From contig NZ_CP009506.1 of NCBI RefSeq assembly GCF_000970085.1, positions 2,666,001 to 2,730,000 of the forward strand: DNA of 64,000 bases. The letters are read 5' to 3'. Under the pieces are notes generated by a model, which saw nothing but the letters and a program-made list of their open reading frames with translations, was not told where the DNA came from and searched no databases. Made by a program: the position numbers and the translations under genes. Numbering within the stretch: position 1 is the stretch's first letter; every line of letters starts with the position of its first letter. Positions 54,785 through 63,615 of this stretch are shown here, in pieces. The DNA comes from Methanosarcina siciliae T4/M. Its GTDB lineage: Archaea > Halobacteriota > Methanosarcinia > Methanosarcinales > Methanosarcinaceae.

Positions 54785-55963
54785 CTACTTTTTCCTGCCT
54801 TTGATTTGTTTATCAATCACATGTTCATATGTTTCAAGAGTCTTTTCAGCTATTTTTTTCCAGTTATATTTCTCTTTGAGAAGGTCATGACCTTTTTTCC
54901 CCATCTTATTATTACCAAGCCCTTCAAGAACATAATTAAGGCCCCATGCGATGGAAGAAGGTTTTTTGTAAGAAATAACGCCTGTCTTGAAATTCTCCAC
55001 AAGTGCGACCGCATCGCTTGCCACTACAGGCTTTTTTGCATCCCAGGCTTCAAGCACCACGATTCCAAAGGGCTCGTTGCGGCTCGGGACGCATACAAGA
55101 TCACAGACATTGAACCAGTCTATGACAGTATTGTCCGGGGCATAACCAAGAAAATTGCAGGAATTGCCAATGCCAAGTTTTCGAGCTCGATATTCACATT
55201 GAGCCCGCATATCCCCTTCTCCTATGAGCATAAAATGGGCATCCTTTTTCCTCAGGACTTTTGCTGCAGCTTCAACCAGTAGATCAGGTCCTTTCTGATA
55301 AGACATCCTTCCCGTAAAAAGCACAACTGGAAGAGATGGATGAATACCATAGTGCTTTTTCACTTTTCCGGGGTCAATTTTTCTTTTTATTTTTCCCACA
55401 TTTATGCCATTAGGAATCTCCCGGATCTTATAGTCAGGAATTCGGTAAATTCGCTGGAGTTCATTCTTCAGTATGGTCGAGGTAGTGATCACCTCAGAAG
55501 CTTCATATCCTCCAAGCCACTCTCTGTGTGATATCTCCTTTGCCTCCCACCAGTGTCCATATCTGTTTCCGTTGCGCCCCCATTCTGTACTGTGGAAGGT
55601 CAGTATAAAGGGAATCCCTAACTGGGCCTTTATCCTGCAGAGAACGTTTACGGGATGCCAGTCATGCCCATGCAGGATATCAAACTCACCTGCTCGTTCT
55701 CTTACCTCCAGGAAACGGAAGTACATACTATCGCACATCCGGTTCATCTGTTCCACTATATTCCCATTTTGATCACAGGCGATTCTATGATAGTTGACGC
55801 CATTGATTATTTCATCACTATTTTCATGTCCTCGTGTAAATAGATGGACCCTATGCCCTTTCGCAACAAGGGCCTCAGAGAGTTCAGATACATGGGGTGA
55901 AATTCCCCCTATGCGTATTGAATGCAAGCTTTCCCAGGAAAACATTCCTATCTGAATATTCAT
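54785..55963 (-). CDS. GT4-family glycosyltransferase
   Basis: A 392-residue GT-B enzyme. ATG 55963 follows AAGGAG at ideal spacing; the frame from 55984 is not needed. The N-terminal half starts I-G-M-F-S-W-E-S and has the G-G-I-S-P-H-V-S-E-L-S-E-A-L loop seen in glycogen/starch-synthase-like transferases, plus H-G-H-D-W-H-P. The C-terminal half has L-F-T-G-R-M-S-Y-Q-K-G-P-D and the nucleotide-sugar motif S-R-N-E-P-F-G-I-V-V-L-E-A. It likely extends a surface or storage glycan; donor and acceptor cannot be told. Cytosolic. Confidence 0.93.
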   Translation of the reverse strand: MNIQIGMFSWESLHSIRIGGISPHVSELSEALVAKGHRVHLFTRGHENSDEIINGVNYHRIACDQNGNIVEQMNRMCDSMYFRFLEVRERAGEFDILHGHDWHPVNVLCRIKAQLGIPFILTFHSTEWGRNGNRYGHWWEAKEISHREWLGGYEASEVITTSTILKNELQRIYRIPDYKIREIPNGINVGKIKRKIDPGKVKKHYGIHPSLPVVLFTGRMSYQKGPDLLVEAAAKVLRKKDAHFMLIGEGDMRAQCEYRARKLGIGNSCNFLGYAPDNTVIDWFNVCDLVCVPSRNEPFGIVVLEAWDAKKPVVASDAVALVENFKTGVISYKKPSSIAWGLNYVLEGLGNNKMGKKGHDLLKEKYNWKKIAEKTLETYEHVIDKQIKGRKK

Positions 55964-56544
55964 ATACTTACTCCTTTTTGTCAAACTTTCATAAATCCTT
56001 TATTTCATTTTGACAACGTCTTTCATCCAAGGGTCAATCAAGCAATAGCAGTTATAGTATCTGTTTTTTGTACTTTTTTGGGAATGCATGCCTTATGATT
56101 TTTTATTTGGAAGATTAAAGCCAAAAACTGTTAAAAAATTCTCAATTTTAGCTCCAAATATCTTGCCCTTACCTGTGTTATATTACCCAAAAGAAGCTAT
56201 AAAACGCTGTTAATAACTAGCCTTTTCTCATTTTCCCCCCCAAAAAATAGATTTGATAACATATTAGATTTTGAGTTCCAAACTAATAATATTCCTGGCT
56301 CTTTATATATATCATTTGTTTCAATCAAAGATGAAATGTCAACCAGCTAGCAGGTACGACATGACATACGGGTCTATAAGTATTTGCAGTACATAATCAG
56401 GTTATGGTTTGTGATTTAATTAATGCTTTATACAGTTGAGGGTTTAATGCTATCGATTAAGTAGTTTAACCGCGTATGGTTTTTGGGAAGTTTACGTTGG
56501 TTCTTAGGGAAGTTTAAGTTGTTTTCAAGAACAAAGGAGAGGGA
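55964..56544. other. Intergenic region
   Basis: About 580 bases, no gene seen. The tract TCTTTATATATATCA near 56300 is a candidate promoter. A near-duplicate phrase GGGAAGTTTACGTTGGTT/GGGAAGTTTAAGTTG occurs at about 56485-56520. Confidence 0.35.
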
Positions 56545-56932
56545 TTTGTAGCATATTTTGAATATGTCAGGACGATTAATTCAGGTGATACTTTCAGGGA
56601 CTTGCTTGTCGAAGTGCTCGGGGCTAGAATACAGGATAAAGACTGCGAAGTTCGTGTGTTTAAACTCAGTCATGCGTCGCACAGGATATGTAGATACGAA
56701 TTCAAAGGGGAAGGATTCAGTGTTATAACTAAATTTTTCGGAAGTGCCCTTGTCTGCAAATACGTACCTGGCAGGTCTTTATTCTGGTATTTTAATCACA
56801 GGAGAAAGCTTGAGGAAAAGTTAGAACTCGTAGTGGATATGCTCAAAAAGCTTCATGATAATACGCAGACGTATTACAATAAAGAAAACGAGTTTTCAAA
56901 ATTTAATTATTTTTTGAAACACCTCAAAATAA
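56545..56932 (+). pseudogene. Decayed paralog of the APH-fold phosphotransferase
   Basis: It reads T-I-N-S-G-D-T-F-R-D-L-L-V, R-I-C-R-Y-E-F-K-G-E-G-F-S-V and I-T-K-F-F-G-S, in line with residues 5-65 of the protein at 53335. It then jumps to L-V-C-K-Y-V-P-G-R-S-L-F-W-Y-F, skipping about 45 residues, and ends after L-K-H-L-K. The catalytic loop and metal site are lost. The 3' break coincides with a hairpin at 56943 that may mark an IS200/IS605-like insertion. Confidence 0.75.
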
Positions 56933-56942
56933 TTGCGTGTGG

Positions 56943-57197
56943 CCACCTTACCTAAAGGTGGGTGTATGCTCCGGGACGCCTACACGGTTAAGAGGAAAGA
57001 TTCACAGTGTTCTTTAACAAGATATCCTTGATCCAAGTTATTGAAACTCTACTCTCTAGCCCCTGTCCGATTTCCAATCATTTTATAAAAAAGCAACGAC
57101 TAAGATTTAAAACGAAAACAAAAAGAGTTGAGGGTTCACTTCATCCCCTGCCTGAAGGCGGGATATTCGTGGCCCTCCGCGCTCCCACTGTAATAAA
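56943..57197 (+). repeat. Possible small IS200/IS605-derived element
   Basis: The left side has hairpin CCACCTT/AAGGTGG (56943-56961). The right side (57147-57197) has CCTGCCTGAAGGCGGG and CCCTCCGCGCTCC, about 80% identical to 20520-20570 on the other strand. No transposase between them: about 250 bp in all. It cuts the paralog of the phosphotransferase gene. The family call is inferred from the hairpin ends. Confidence 0.45.
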
Positions 57198-57238
57198 AAG
57201 AGCTAAAAAGAGCTTTTGAATTTTAGAAATCCAATATC

Positions 57239-59194
57239 TCATTCTATCGGTGTAATTCCTAAATCTCTATTTTCCTTTACAGAAATTATTCGTGACTCAT
57301 TGTTAGAGAAGTTTCCGTTGTTTACTTCCTGGTAATACTCTTCTATTCCTTTATTGCGCGCATCCTCAAAATTGGAACTCCCAATCATTGTGGTTTCTAA
57401 TGCACCTTCGATGTTACCTTGACCGTCTCCCCATGCAAGAAATGCATGCCTTGGAATAAGTACAATATATGGATCTATTCCAATGCTTTCAAGTGCAGAT
57501 GCAAAAATAATCGTTCCTTCTATACAATTTGCAGACTTGAGGTTTATTGCATCTTTTGGAAGTTTAATCCTTTGAGTGGGCCCATTGTTATTATTTGGGT
57601 AACTTATAGATGAGTCGATGTAAGTAATATCATAATTATTCTTTAATGCGTAATAAATTGCTTTTACTTGTGTCAATCTTTTTTCTGGTGTTTGTGCGGC
57701 TCCCATTGTTCGCTCAGGAACATAGTCAGCTGCTATTCTGAGTAACTCATCAATTTCTCTTGTATGTGGAGTAACCCATGCAACAAGTAATGGAGCCAAA
57801 GGATCAGTTTTTCCACTTGAATCCATGTCCCCAAAAACCATAGTATCTTTCGCGTAAAGTTCTATGGGTATTGTCTGTTCATCCCATATTTGTTCAACTC
57901 CATTTTCAGAACGTATGACTTTATAGTGCAGATTTGCACTCTTTTTTTCATTCAGGGTACTTAAAACACCAGGTTTAAACAAAGGTGCTTGAGAAATTTG
58001 CACAAATTCTCCTGGTTGAATCTGTCGGTGGTTTATTGCTTCATTTGTATAACCAGTTATTTCAGAAGAAACTGTGACTTCAAAAGCATTTACACCGGTG
58101 TTTGTTATATTATGAGACACTAAGGGGATACCCAACGTAGAATACAGGTCATAAACTGAACTTATAACAGTAGTATAATACGTTGTGAATAACTCAGGTG
58201 CAGATGTAGGGACTGATACAGGTTGTATTGCAATATCATAGGGACTTTGTCCCACAAATATCGATCCTGTTACCTGTTTTGTAGATGTATTTATAATGGA
58301 GAGATTATCACTACCAGAATTCGTCACATATACCTCTGTTCCATCCGAACTGACCACTACCCCTCGAGGAGTGACTCCTACAGGCACTACAGCCGTAACT
58401 GTGTTGGTGTCATTGTTAATTACTGAGACAGTGTTATCCAACTTATTTGTTACATACACCTCTGTTCCATTTGGACTTATTGCAACTTCCTCAGGGCCAA
58501 CTCCTACAGGTATTGTAGCTGTAACAGTATCTGCGGTTGTATTAATTACAGATACACTATTGCTGTCATTATTCGCCACATATACTTTTTTTCCATCAGG
58601 TGTAACTGCAACTCCCCAAGGACCAATTCCCACAGAGATAGTGGAGGTAGCTGTATTTGTGTCAGCCTCGATTACAGAAACCGTATCACTGCCATAATTC
58701 GTCACATATATCTCTGTGCCTTCTGAGTTGACTGCAACCCCTGCTGGAGAATTTCCTACAGGTACTGTAGTTATAACTTTATTTATGGTGGTGTTAATTA
58801 CAGAGACATTAGCATCTGTAATATATGCCCCTGTTCCATCTGGAGCGACTGCAACTGCATCAGGATATTCTCCTACATTCAATGTAGCTGTAACCGTATT
58901 TGTGGCAGTGTCAATTATAGAAGTAGTGTTATCATCAAAGTTTGTCACATATACGTTTGTTCCATCAGGTGAAACTGCTGCTCCATAAGGACCAGCTCCT
59001 ACAGATACTGTAGTTATAATGGTGTTGTTCTCTATATCAATTACAGAAAGAGAGTTGTTTTTATAATTCGTAATATATGCAAACGGTTCCGCGTCTACTA
59101 TGCAAACTAGCATTAAAAACGCCAGTATCATTATGCTTAAAATCTTCAAATAAGCATACTTTTTCCATATTTTCCCACTTACCATTTCTTTCAT
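57239..59194 (-). CDS. YVTN beta-propeller fused to a transglutaminase-like domain
   Basis: 651 residues; ATG 59194 has GGGGGGCTT upstream. A signal peptide (about 1-36, I-M-I-L-A-F-L-M-L-V-C) leads to seven YVTN blades (about 38-330), each with Y-V-T-N and S-V-I-N/D. A beta-sandwich region (340-450) follows. The last 190 residues hold S-A-N-C-I-E-G-T-I-I-F-A-S-A-L-E, P-R-H-A-F-L-A-W-G-D: a Cys...His...Asp arrangement like that of transglutaminase-type cysteine peptidases. There is no C-terminal anchor, so it is secreted or held non-covalently. The propeller resembles the left-edge gene. A role in remodelling or cross-linking surface proteins is a reasonable guess. Confidence 0.87.
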   Translation of the reverse strand: MKEMVSGKIWKKYAYLKILSIMILAFLMLVCIVDAEPFAYITNYKNNSLSVIDIENNTIITTVSVGAGPYGAAVSPDGTNVYVTNFDDNTTSIIDTATNTVTATLNVGEYPDAVAVAPDGTGAYITDANVSVINTTINKVITTVPVGNSPAGVAVNSEGTEIYVTNYGSDTVSVIEADTNTATSTISVGIGPWGVAVTPDGKKVYVANNDSNSVSVINTTADTVTATIPVGVGPEEVAISPNGTEVYVTNKLDNTVSVINNDTNTVTAVVPVGVTPRGVVVSSDGTEVYVTNSGSDNLSIINTSTKQVTGSIFVGQSPYDIAIQPVSVPTSAPELFTTYYTTVISSVYDLYSTLGIPLVSHNITNTGVNAFEVTVSSEITGYTNEAINHRQIQPGEFVQISQAPLFKPGVLSTLNEKKSANLHYKVIRSENGVEQIWDEQTIPIELYAKDTMVFGDMDSSGKTDPLAPLLVAWVTPHTREIDELLRIAADYVPERTMGAAQTPEKRLTQVKAIYYALKNNYDITYIDSSISYPNNNNGPTQRIKLPKDAINLKSANCIEGTIIFASALESIGIDPYIVLIPRHAFLAWGDGQGNIEGALETTMIGSSNFEDARNKGIEEYYQEVNNGNFSNNESRIISVKENRDLGITPIE

Positions 59195-59851
59195 TTAAAG
59201 CCCCCCTATATGAGATTAATATACGGTAAAATTATATATAAATATAACATATAAATATATAATTATAAATATGGTTTTTGTTATAATAAAGATAATTGAC
59301 TATAAATCGCACAATTTTTATATTATTTTTTAATGGGGAAAATAGGTCCTGAAACTAACCAGATCTTTTCTTTGAAGAAGTAGTCAAACCATCAATTTGA
59401 TACAAAGCTTAAGAAACAATTAATCCTAAATTATCCTTAAAGCCTACAAAAAATGTGCTTTGTATTGATACAGGAGCACTTTTGGTAATTTCAAATATTT
59501 TTCTGAGAATTTCGATTTACCCTCAATTTCAACAAATTGCTTATATATCATTTATAAATAATCAACCACACAAACGAGGTATATTGAGATCCTCTTTAGT
59601 AACTTATGAGTACTCAAATTTCATTTTTGAGGGAAAAGTTTGGATAACAGTACTAAATTTTTCATTTTGACATTACTATTTTGACATTGGCATATTTCGC
59701 TGAATACGCGAATGATACTCCAATCGTCCGCCAATAAAAACATTCTCGTTTAACCATACCAATATTTTTTTATAGTCGTGACCGTTCAAAAGAGGAAGCT
59801 TCATTAGAAATCAACTTCCTTCTTTCCTTTAAGATTTTTACGCAATAAACA
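59195..59851. other. AT-rich intergenic region
   Basis: The tract TTATATATAAATATAACATATAAATATATAATTATAAATATG (59230-59270) is the probable promoter area of the propeller gene. A 71-codon frame at 59455-59670 has no ribosome site and no recognisable features. Nothing else is seen. Confidence 0.4.
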
Positions 59852-60415
59852 ATGGCGAGATACATGAACTATAGCAAAATGACAAAGGATGATTTTGACA
59901 GAATTCTTTACATACACCTTAATGAGGAAACTCTTCAATCAATAGTTAATATTCCGGGTGTTTCTGAAATAGTATCCAAACATTTCAATAATGATACACT
60001 TCTTAACGATGGAACTCTTCAGTCAATAGTTAATATTCCAGGCGTTTATGATATGGTGTCCAGGCATTTCAATAATGATATACTTGACGTGTGGGAGTAT
60101 GAGCAGTATATAAAAGTCAAAGAGATTGTAGAAAGAATTGAGTTGTGGAATCCGGAATTCCAGCGAACTATAGTACTGTTAAATTTACTGAACGAATTAA
60201 CTGGAATTCTTTGCGACACCCTGGATCTAAAACTGGACAAATATGTTAACCTTCGAGCACTTCCGGTTAGGGAGTTCCACAAAGAAGCTGTGGAGAAATA
60301 TTCTTCAACATACCCCATCTGGACATGTGATTTTGAAGGGTCCTGTCTTGTTGGTGCGGATAAGTTTGAAATCGAACCTATCGATTCGATACGCCACCGC
60401 TTTGGGGATGAGTAA
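59852..60415 (+). CDS. Hypothetical protein with internal tandem duplication (187 aa)
   Basis: A soluble acidic protein with no family I recognise. Residues 23-50 and 51-78 are near-copies (each T-L-Q-S-I-V-N-I-P-G-V, then V-S-K/R-H-F-N-N-D), and the DNA is also repeated. The C-terminal 110 residues are helical, then end in a Cys-containing segment (W-T-C-D-F-E-G-S-C-L-V-G-A-D). The ATG has no clear ribosome site. The repeat unit also resembles the N-terminus of the deaminase 170 bases downstream (D-E-T-L-N-V-I-A-H-L-P), which suggests that both proteins share a small protein-protein interaction module. Confidence 0.65.
   Translation: MARYMNYSKMTKDDFDRILYIHLNEETLQSIVNIPGVSEIVSKHFNNDTLLNDGTLQSIVNIPGVYDMVSRHFNNDILDVWEYEQYIKVKEIVERIELWNPEFQRTIVLLNLLNELTGILCDTLDLKLDKYVNLRALPVREFHKEAVEKYSSTYPIWTCDFEGSCLVGADKFEIEPIDSIRHRFGDE
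59921..60084 (+). repeat. In-gene tandem duplication, about 81 bp twice
   Basis: Two adjacent copies at roughly 85% identity, best seen in CTTCA(A/G)TCAATAGTTAATATTCC and CATTTCAATAATGATA. The frame is kept, doubling one helical motif. Confidence 0.75.
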
Positions 60416-60587
60416 ATGCTTCTGTGTTAGTTATCCATACACTAAACAAAAAAGTCTATAATTATCTACAGAAATTTACTTTAAATGTTAATGAAATTTA
60501 ATAAGGTAATCAGTATCAATTAACCAATTTTAACTGTTTTAATGATACCGAAAATAATGCTAGCGTAACTTTAAAAGGGGGGAGCGT

Positions 60588-61157
60588 ATGAAACACTTCA
60601 TTACAAAAGACACGCCTGTTACGGATGAGACACTTAATGTTATCGCCCATTTGCCCACGAAAAGTCTTTCTGCGATAGTTGAAAATGAATTTTTTGTTAA
60701 ACTGAGAGACCGAGATTTTATGCGTATAGCCGTTTTACTTGCTCAAAAAAGCTATGATGAAGATGGCTGCCCCATAGGGGGTGTCATAATCGATAACAAC
60801 ACTCGCCGGATTGTCGGCAAAGGGCATAATACGCTCGTGCAGGACAATGACCCTTACAACCACGGAGAAACTTCGGCCATACGCGATGCGGGACGGCAGG
60901 ACTTCAGCAACAACACGATATTCACTACGCTCAGCCCCTGCGACGTTTGCGCTACGTTGATATATATGCGCCAGTTCGACCGTGTAGTAGTCGGGGATGT
61001 TACTAACGCCTCGGGCAATGAACAGATGCTGCGCGAGAAGGGCGTCAAAGTCGATATCCTTGAAGACCCTGTGGGGATAGCATTGTATGCGAAATATCGG
61101 ACTGAAAAACCGGAGCTCGATCTTGAGGATTGGAAAGGCTTGGCCGCCTGCCGTTAG
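60588..61157 (+). CDS. Cytosine deaminase-like (yeast Fcy1-type) nucleoside deaminase
   Basis: 189 residues; ATG 60588 follows GGGGGGAG. The zinc site is H-G-E-T-S-A-I (His and proton-shuttle Glu) and S-P-C-D-V-C-A-T-L (two Cys). The surrounding text P-I-G-G-V-I-I-D, G-K-G-H-N and F-T-T-L-S-P-C closely follows the fungal cytosine deaminase pattern, distinct from the TadA and CDA groups. It should hydrolyse cytosine to uracil in pyrimidine salvage; substrate remains an inference. The first 45 residues are an extra module (D-E-T-L-N-V-I-A-H-L-P..S-A-I-V-E-N-E-F) related to the repeat in the preceding gene. Adenine deaminase at 28460 gives a second base-salvage enzyme in the window. Confidence 0.85.
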   Translation: MKHFITKDTPVTDETLNVIAHLPTKSLSAIVENEFFVKLRDRDFMRIAVLLAQKSYDEDGCPIGGVIIDNNTRRIVGKGHNTLVQDNDPYNHGETSAIRDAGRQDFSNNTIFTTLSPCDVCATLIYMRQFDRVVVGDVTNASGNEQMLREKGVKVDILEDPVGIALYAKYRTEKPELDLEDWKGLAACR

Positions 61158-61212
61158 CAAGACCCGACCGGACTTTGCTTAATAAACGGTTTCTCCGACC
61201 TGGCATTTTGCT

Positions 61213-61803
61213 TTATGGAACCTTGGTATTCCTTTGCTTTATTGCATAGTGCAAAAAACTTAATCCTGTAATTGGCATCACAACTAACAAGTAAAGTAAA
61301 TAAATTGCTATGAGACCGTCACTGAGATACGATTCTTGTAAATTCCCTGATAAAAGCTCCCTGATTGCAAAAAAAAGAGAAAATAAGGAAACAACGCTTG
61401 CTATGGATGTAACTGCAAGATATTTTTCCATCGAATCCGGATGTCTGTGCAAAGATAAAAAGACCAGTAACGAAAATGGAGACAGTAATGCCAGAAGTGC
61501 TATCACTATGGGGGTTACGAGATACCTATAGTTGCTAAGAAGTTCTTTACCACTAACTTCCCAAAAACTTATGATAACGAGCAAAAATAGTGAAATACAA
61601 AACGGGACTGCCAGATACCATCTGGGCAGTATTTTTCTTGTTTCTGATAAGAAAAGTAAGGAACCGAAAAAAGAGATCGAGCTCATTAATACCAGAAGGA
61701 CGGATTCATTTCTACCAGGCAGCAAATGGAATATATTGGATATCATTGCAACCGCAAGCATAAAAATAACAGACATCAATGTCATCGAAATTTTCGTCCT
61801 CAT
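61213..61803 (-). CDS. Six-TM membrane protein, unknown
   Basis: 196 residues, ATG 61803 with TAGGAGCG upstream. Hydropathy shows about six helices with short loops (for instance Y-L-A-V-P-F-C-I-S-L-F-L-L-V-I-I and L-L-A-L-L-S-P-F-S-L-L-V-F-L). There are no motifs of a known transporter. It converges with the deaminase gene and is divergent from the DUF4386 gene. Confidence 0.7.
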   Translation of the reverse strand: MRTKISMTLMSVIFMLAVAMISNIFHLLPGRNESVLLVLMSSISFFGSLLFLSETRKILPRWYLAVPFCISLFLLVIISFWEVSGKELLSNYRYLVTPIVIALLALLSPFSLLVFLSLHRHPDSMEKYLAVTSIASVVSLFSLFFAIRELLSGNLQESYLSDGLIAIYLLYLLVVMPITGLSFLHYAIKQRNTKVP

Positions 61804-62054
61804 CAAATCGCTCCTATGAAATATAATATAAGGTGAAAAGTGAAAATATCGTAATGACTGGGTTTTCTATATAAATACTTAATTGAATATACAAGATTTA
61901 ATTGCTTATAATTATTATAATCCCAATTCTACAAAAAAATATTAGGACTAAAGTATGGTAAAGCTGTTCATATTTGCCCTCAGGCTTAAAATAAAAATTA
62001 CCTCCAAGTAATGTATAAATAAGGGTATGGAAAAATAAATATGAGGAGAATATA

Positions 62055-62783
62055 ATGGCAAACCATACCGCCGATATTTCACTACGCCAGGCTGCAATAG
62101 TCGCAGGTTTTGGGTATATAATTATATTTTTACTGGGGATAATTGCTAATTTTTTTGTTCTCCAGAATCTGATTGTGCCGGAAGATGCTGCAGCAACCGT
62201 AAACAATATTATGGTTAATGAGTGGCAATTTCGCCTGGGTATTCTGGGCTTTATTATAATGGTTATTTTCGATGTGGTGGTAGCCTGGGCACTTTATATT
62301 TTACTCAAACCGGTAAACAGGAGCCTTTCGCTGCTTACTGCCTGGTTCAGGCTGGTGAATGCAACTATTTTTGGAATCGCCCTGTATAACCTCTTTAGCG
62401 TTTTGCAACTTTTAGGCGGGGCCGGTTACCTGACAGTATTTGAGACGGGTCAGATGCAGGCTCAGGTAATGTTATTTCTCAGTGCGTTTAACTATACCTG
62501 GCTGATCGGATTGATCTTTTTTGGCTTTCATTTGTTTTTCCTTGGTTATCTGATTCTCAGGTCGGGTTACATCCCGGGAATTCTTGGCGTCCTGTTGATG
62601 ATTGCATCCTTAGGTTACCTGATAGATAGTTTTGCAAATTTTCTTTTACCCAGCTACACCGACTACGAAACAATCTTTATGCTAATTGTTTTCGTACCCG
62701 GGGTTATCGGGGAATTGTCCCTTACCCTGTGGCTTTTGTTGAAAGGTACCAAACTAACGGAAAAGGTGGCAGGAGAAGTATAA
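62055..62783 (+). CDS. DUF4386 family membrane protein
   Basis: 242 residues with six or seven helices; ATG 62055 follows GAGGAG. Family features are an N-terminal A-A-I-V-A-G-F-G-Y-I-I-I-F-L-L-G, N-E-W-Q-F-R-L-G-I-L-G-F and G-F-H-L-F-F-L-G-Y-L-I-L-R-S-G-Y-I-P-G-I-L-G. DUF4386 proteins are uncharacterised, often found singly in bacteria and methanogens. Its 3' end faces the GNAT gene. Confidence 0.85.
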   Translation: MANHTADISLRQAAIVAGFGYIIIFLLGIIANFFVLQNLIVPEDAAATVNNIMVNEWQFRLGILGFIIMVIFDVVVAWALYILLKPVNRSLSLLTAWFRLVNATIFGIALYNLFSVLQLLGGAGYLTVFETGQMQAQVMLFLSAFNYTWLIGLIFFGFHLFFLGYLILRSGYIPGILGVLLMIASLGYLIDSFANFLLPSYTDYETIFMLIVFVPGVIGELSLTLWLLLKGTKLTEKVAGEV

Positions 62784-62840
62784 GTTACAGTTTAAATCCG
62801 CCTTTTCCTTTTTGCCTGTCAGTTAAGAAAAATAAGAAAA

Positions 62841-63326
62841 TTACTGCTTCCAGTTCTCCAGATCTAATTTCAGGAACAATCTGTCGCGCCCCTGTCCATA
62901 TTCATCCTTTCGGTATTCTACAAATTCAAATCCAAACTTATCACAATAAATGTGCTGAGCCCGTAAATTATTCGGATCAACAGTTAAAGTAACAGTAGAA
63001 ATTCCGTTCTTTTTTAGGTGGAGCAGGGACCATAATAAAAGATAAGATCCGTATCCTTTTCCCTGATATTCTCCTTCTACTGCTATTTCCACCATATAAG
63101 CAAGTCCGGGATTGTCCCATGCTCTTATGAATATAGAAAAACCTTTCAAGGAATTGCGGTCAATGAGCCCGAAAACGTGTCCGAATCGAATAAAAGGAAC
63201 CAGGGACCAGTTACTAAGTAAATTCTCATGGAACGCGTCACAATCAATTTTAAAAATTGCCTCTATATTTTCTTCGTTTTTCTTGATTAATTGAACATTA
63301 AGTCCCTGCTCGTTTATGTCGTTAAT
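62841..63326 (-). CDS. GNAT acetyltransferase with apparent ATT start
   Basis: About 161 residues. The acetyl-CoA loop is V-E-G-E-Y-Q-G-K-G-Y-G-S-Y-L-L (Q/R-x-x-G-x-G/A pattern), followed by N-N-L-R-A-Q-H-I-Y and F-G-F-E-F-V-E-Y. The conserved N-terminal half (I-F-K-I-D-C-D-A-F, F-I-R-F-G-H-V-F-G-L-I-D) is fully open but holds no ATG, GTG or TTG between the in-frame TGA at 63339 and Met at 63149. GAGGAG lies eight bases before ATT 63326, making ATT the best start. If ATT is not used, the gene has lost its start, and the 102-residue frame from 63149 would lack part of the fold. Substrate unknown. Confidence 0.7.
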   Translation of the reverse strand: MNDINEQGLNVQLIKKNEENIEAIFKIDCDAFHENLLSNWSLVPFIRFGHVFGLIDRNSLKGFSIFIRAWDNPGLAYMVEIAVEGEYQGKGYGSYLLLWSLLHLKKNGISTVTLTVDPNNLRAQHIYCDKFGFEFVEYRKDEYGQGRDRLFLKLDLENWKQ

Positions 63327-63341
63327 AAGCTCAACTCCTCA

Positions 63342-63615
63342 ATCGCATGCTCCTATCCTGAGAACTGGTTTCCTGATATTTGCCTGTATTCAGTTGTAAA
63401 ATTGACTCCATAAATGGAGACTTCATCAATAATATAAAAATGTTAAGCTCAGTAGAATAATAATAGAATTTGATTAAGGGAAAAACGCTAACTTATAAAA
63501 ATAATTTATTAAAATTCGCTCAGGGACGCCAGAAAGCTATTTTCTGTAGGTTCTAAGTTAAATGGGTCAAGGGGATCTCTAATAAGTCAGTTTTATTCAA
63601 ATCAGCAACAAAAAT
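63342..63615. other. Intergenic region
   Basis: No gene visible. It contains sequence downstream of the PGF-CTERM gene and the upstream area of the GNAT gene, with an imperfect TTATAAAAATAATTTATTAAAATT tract near 63492. Confidence 0.35.
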
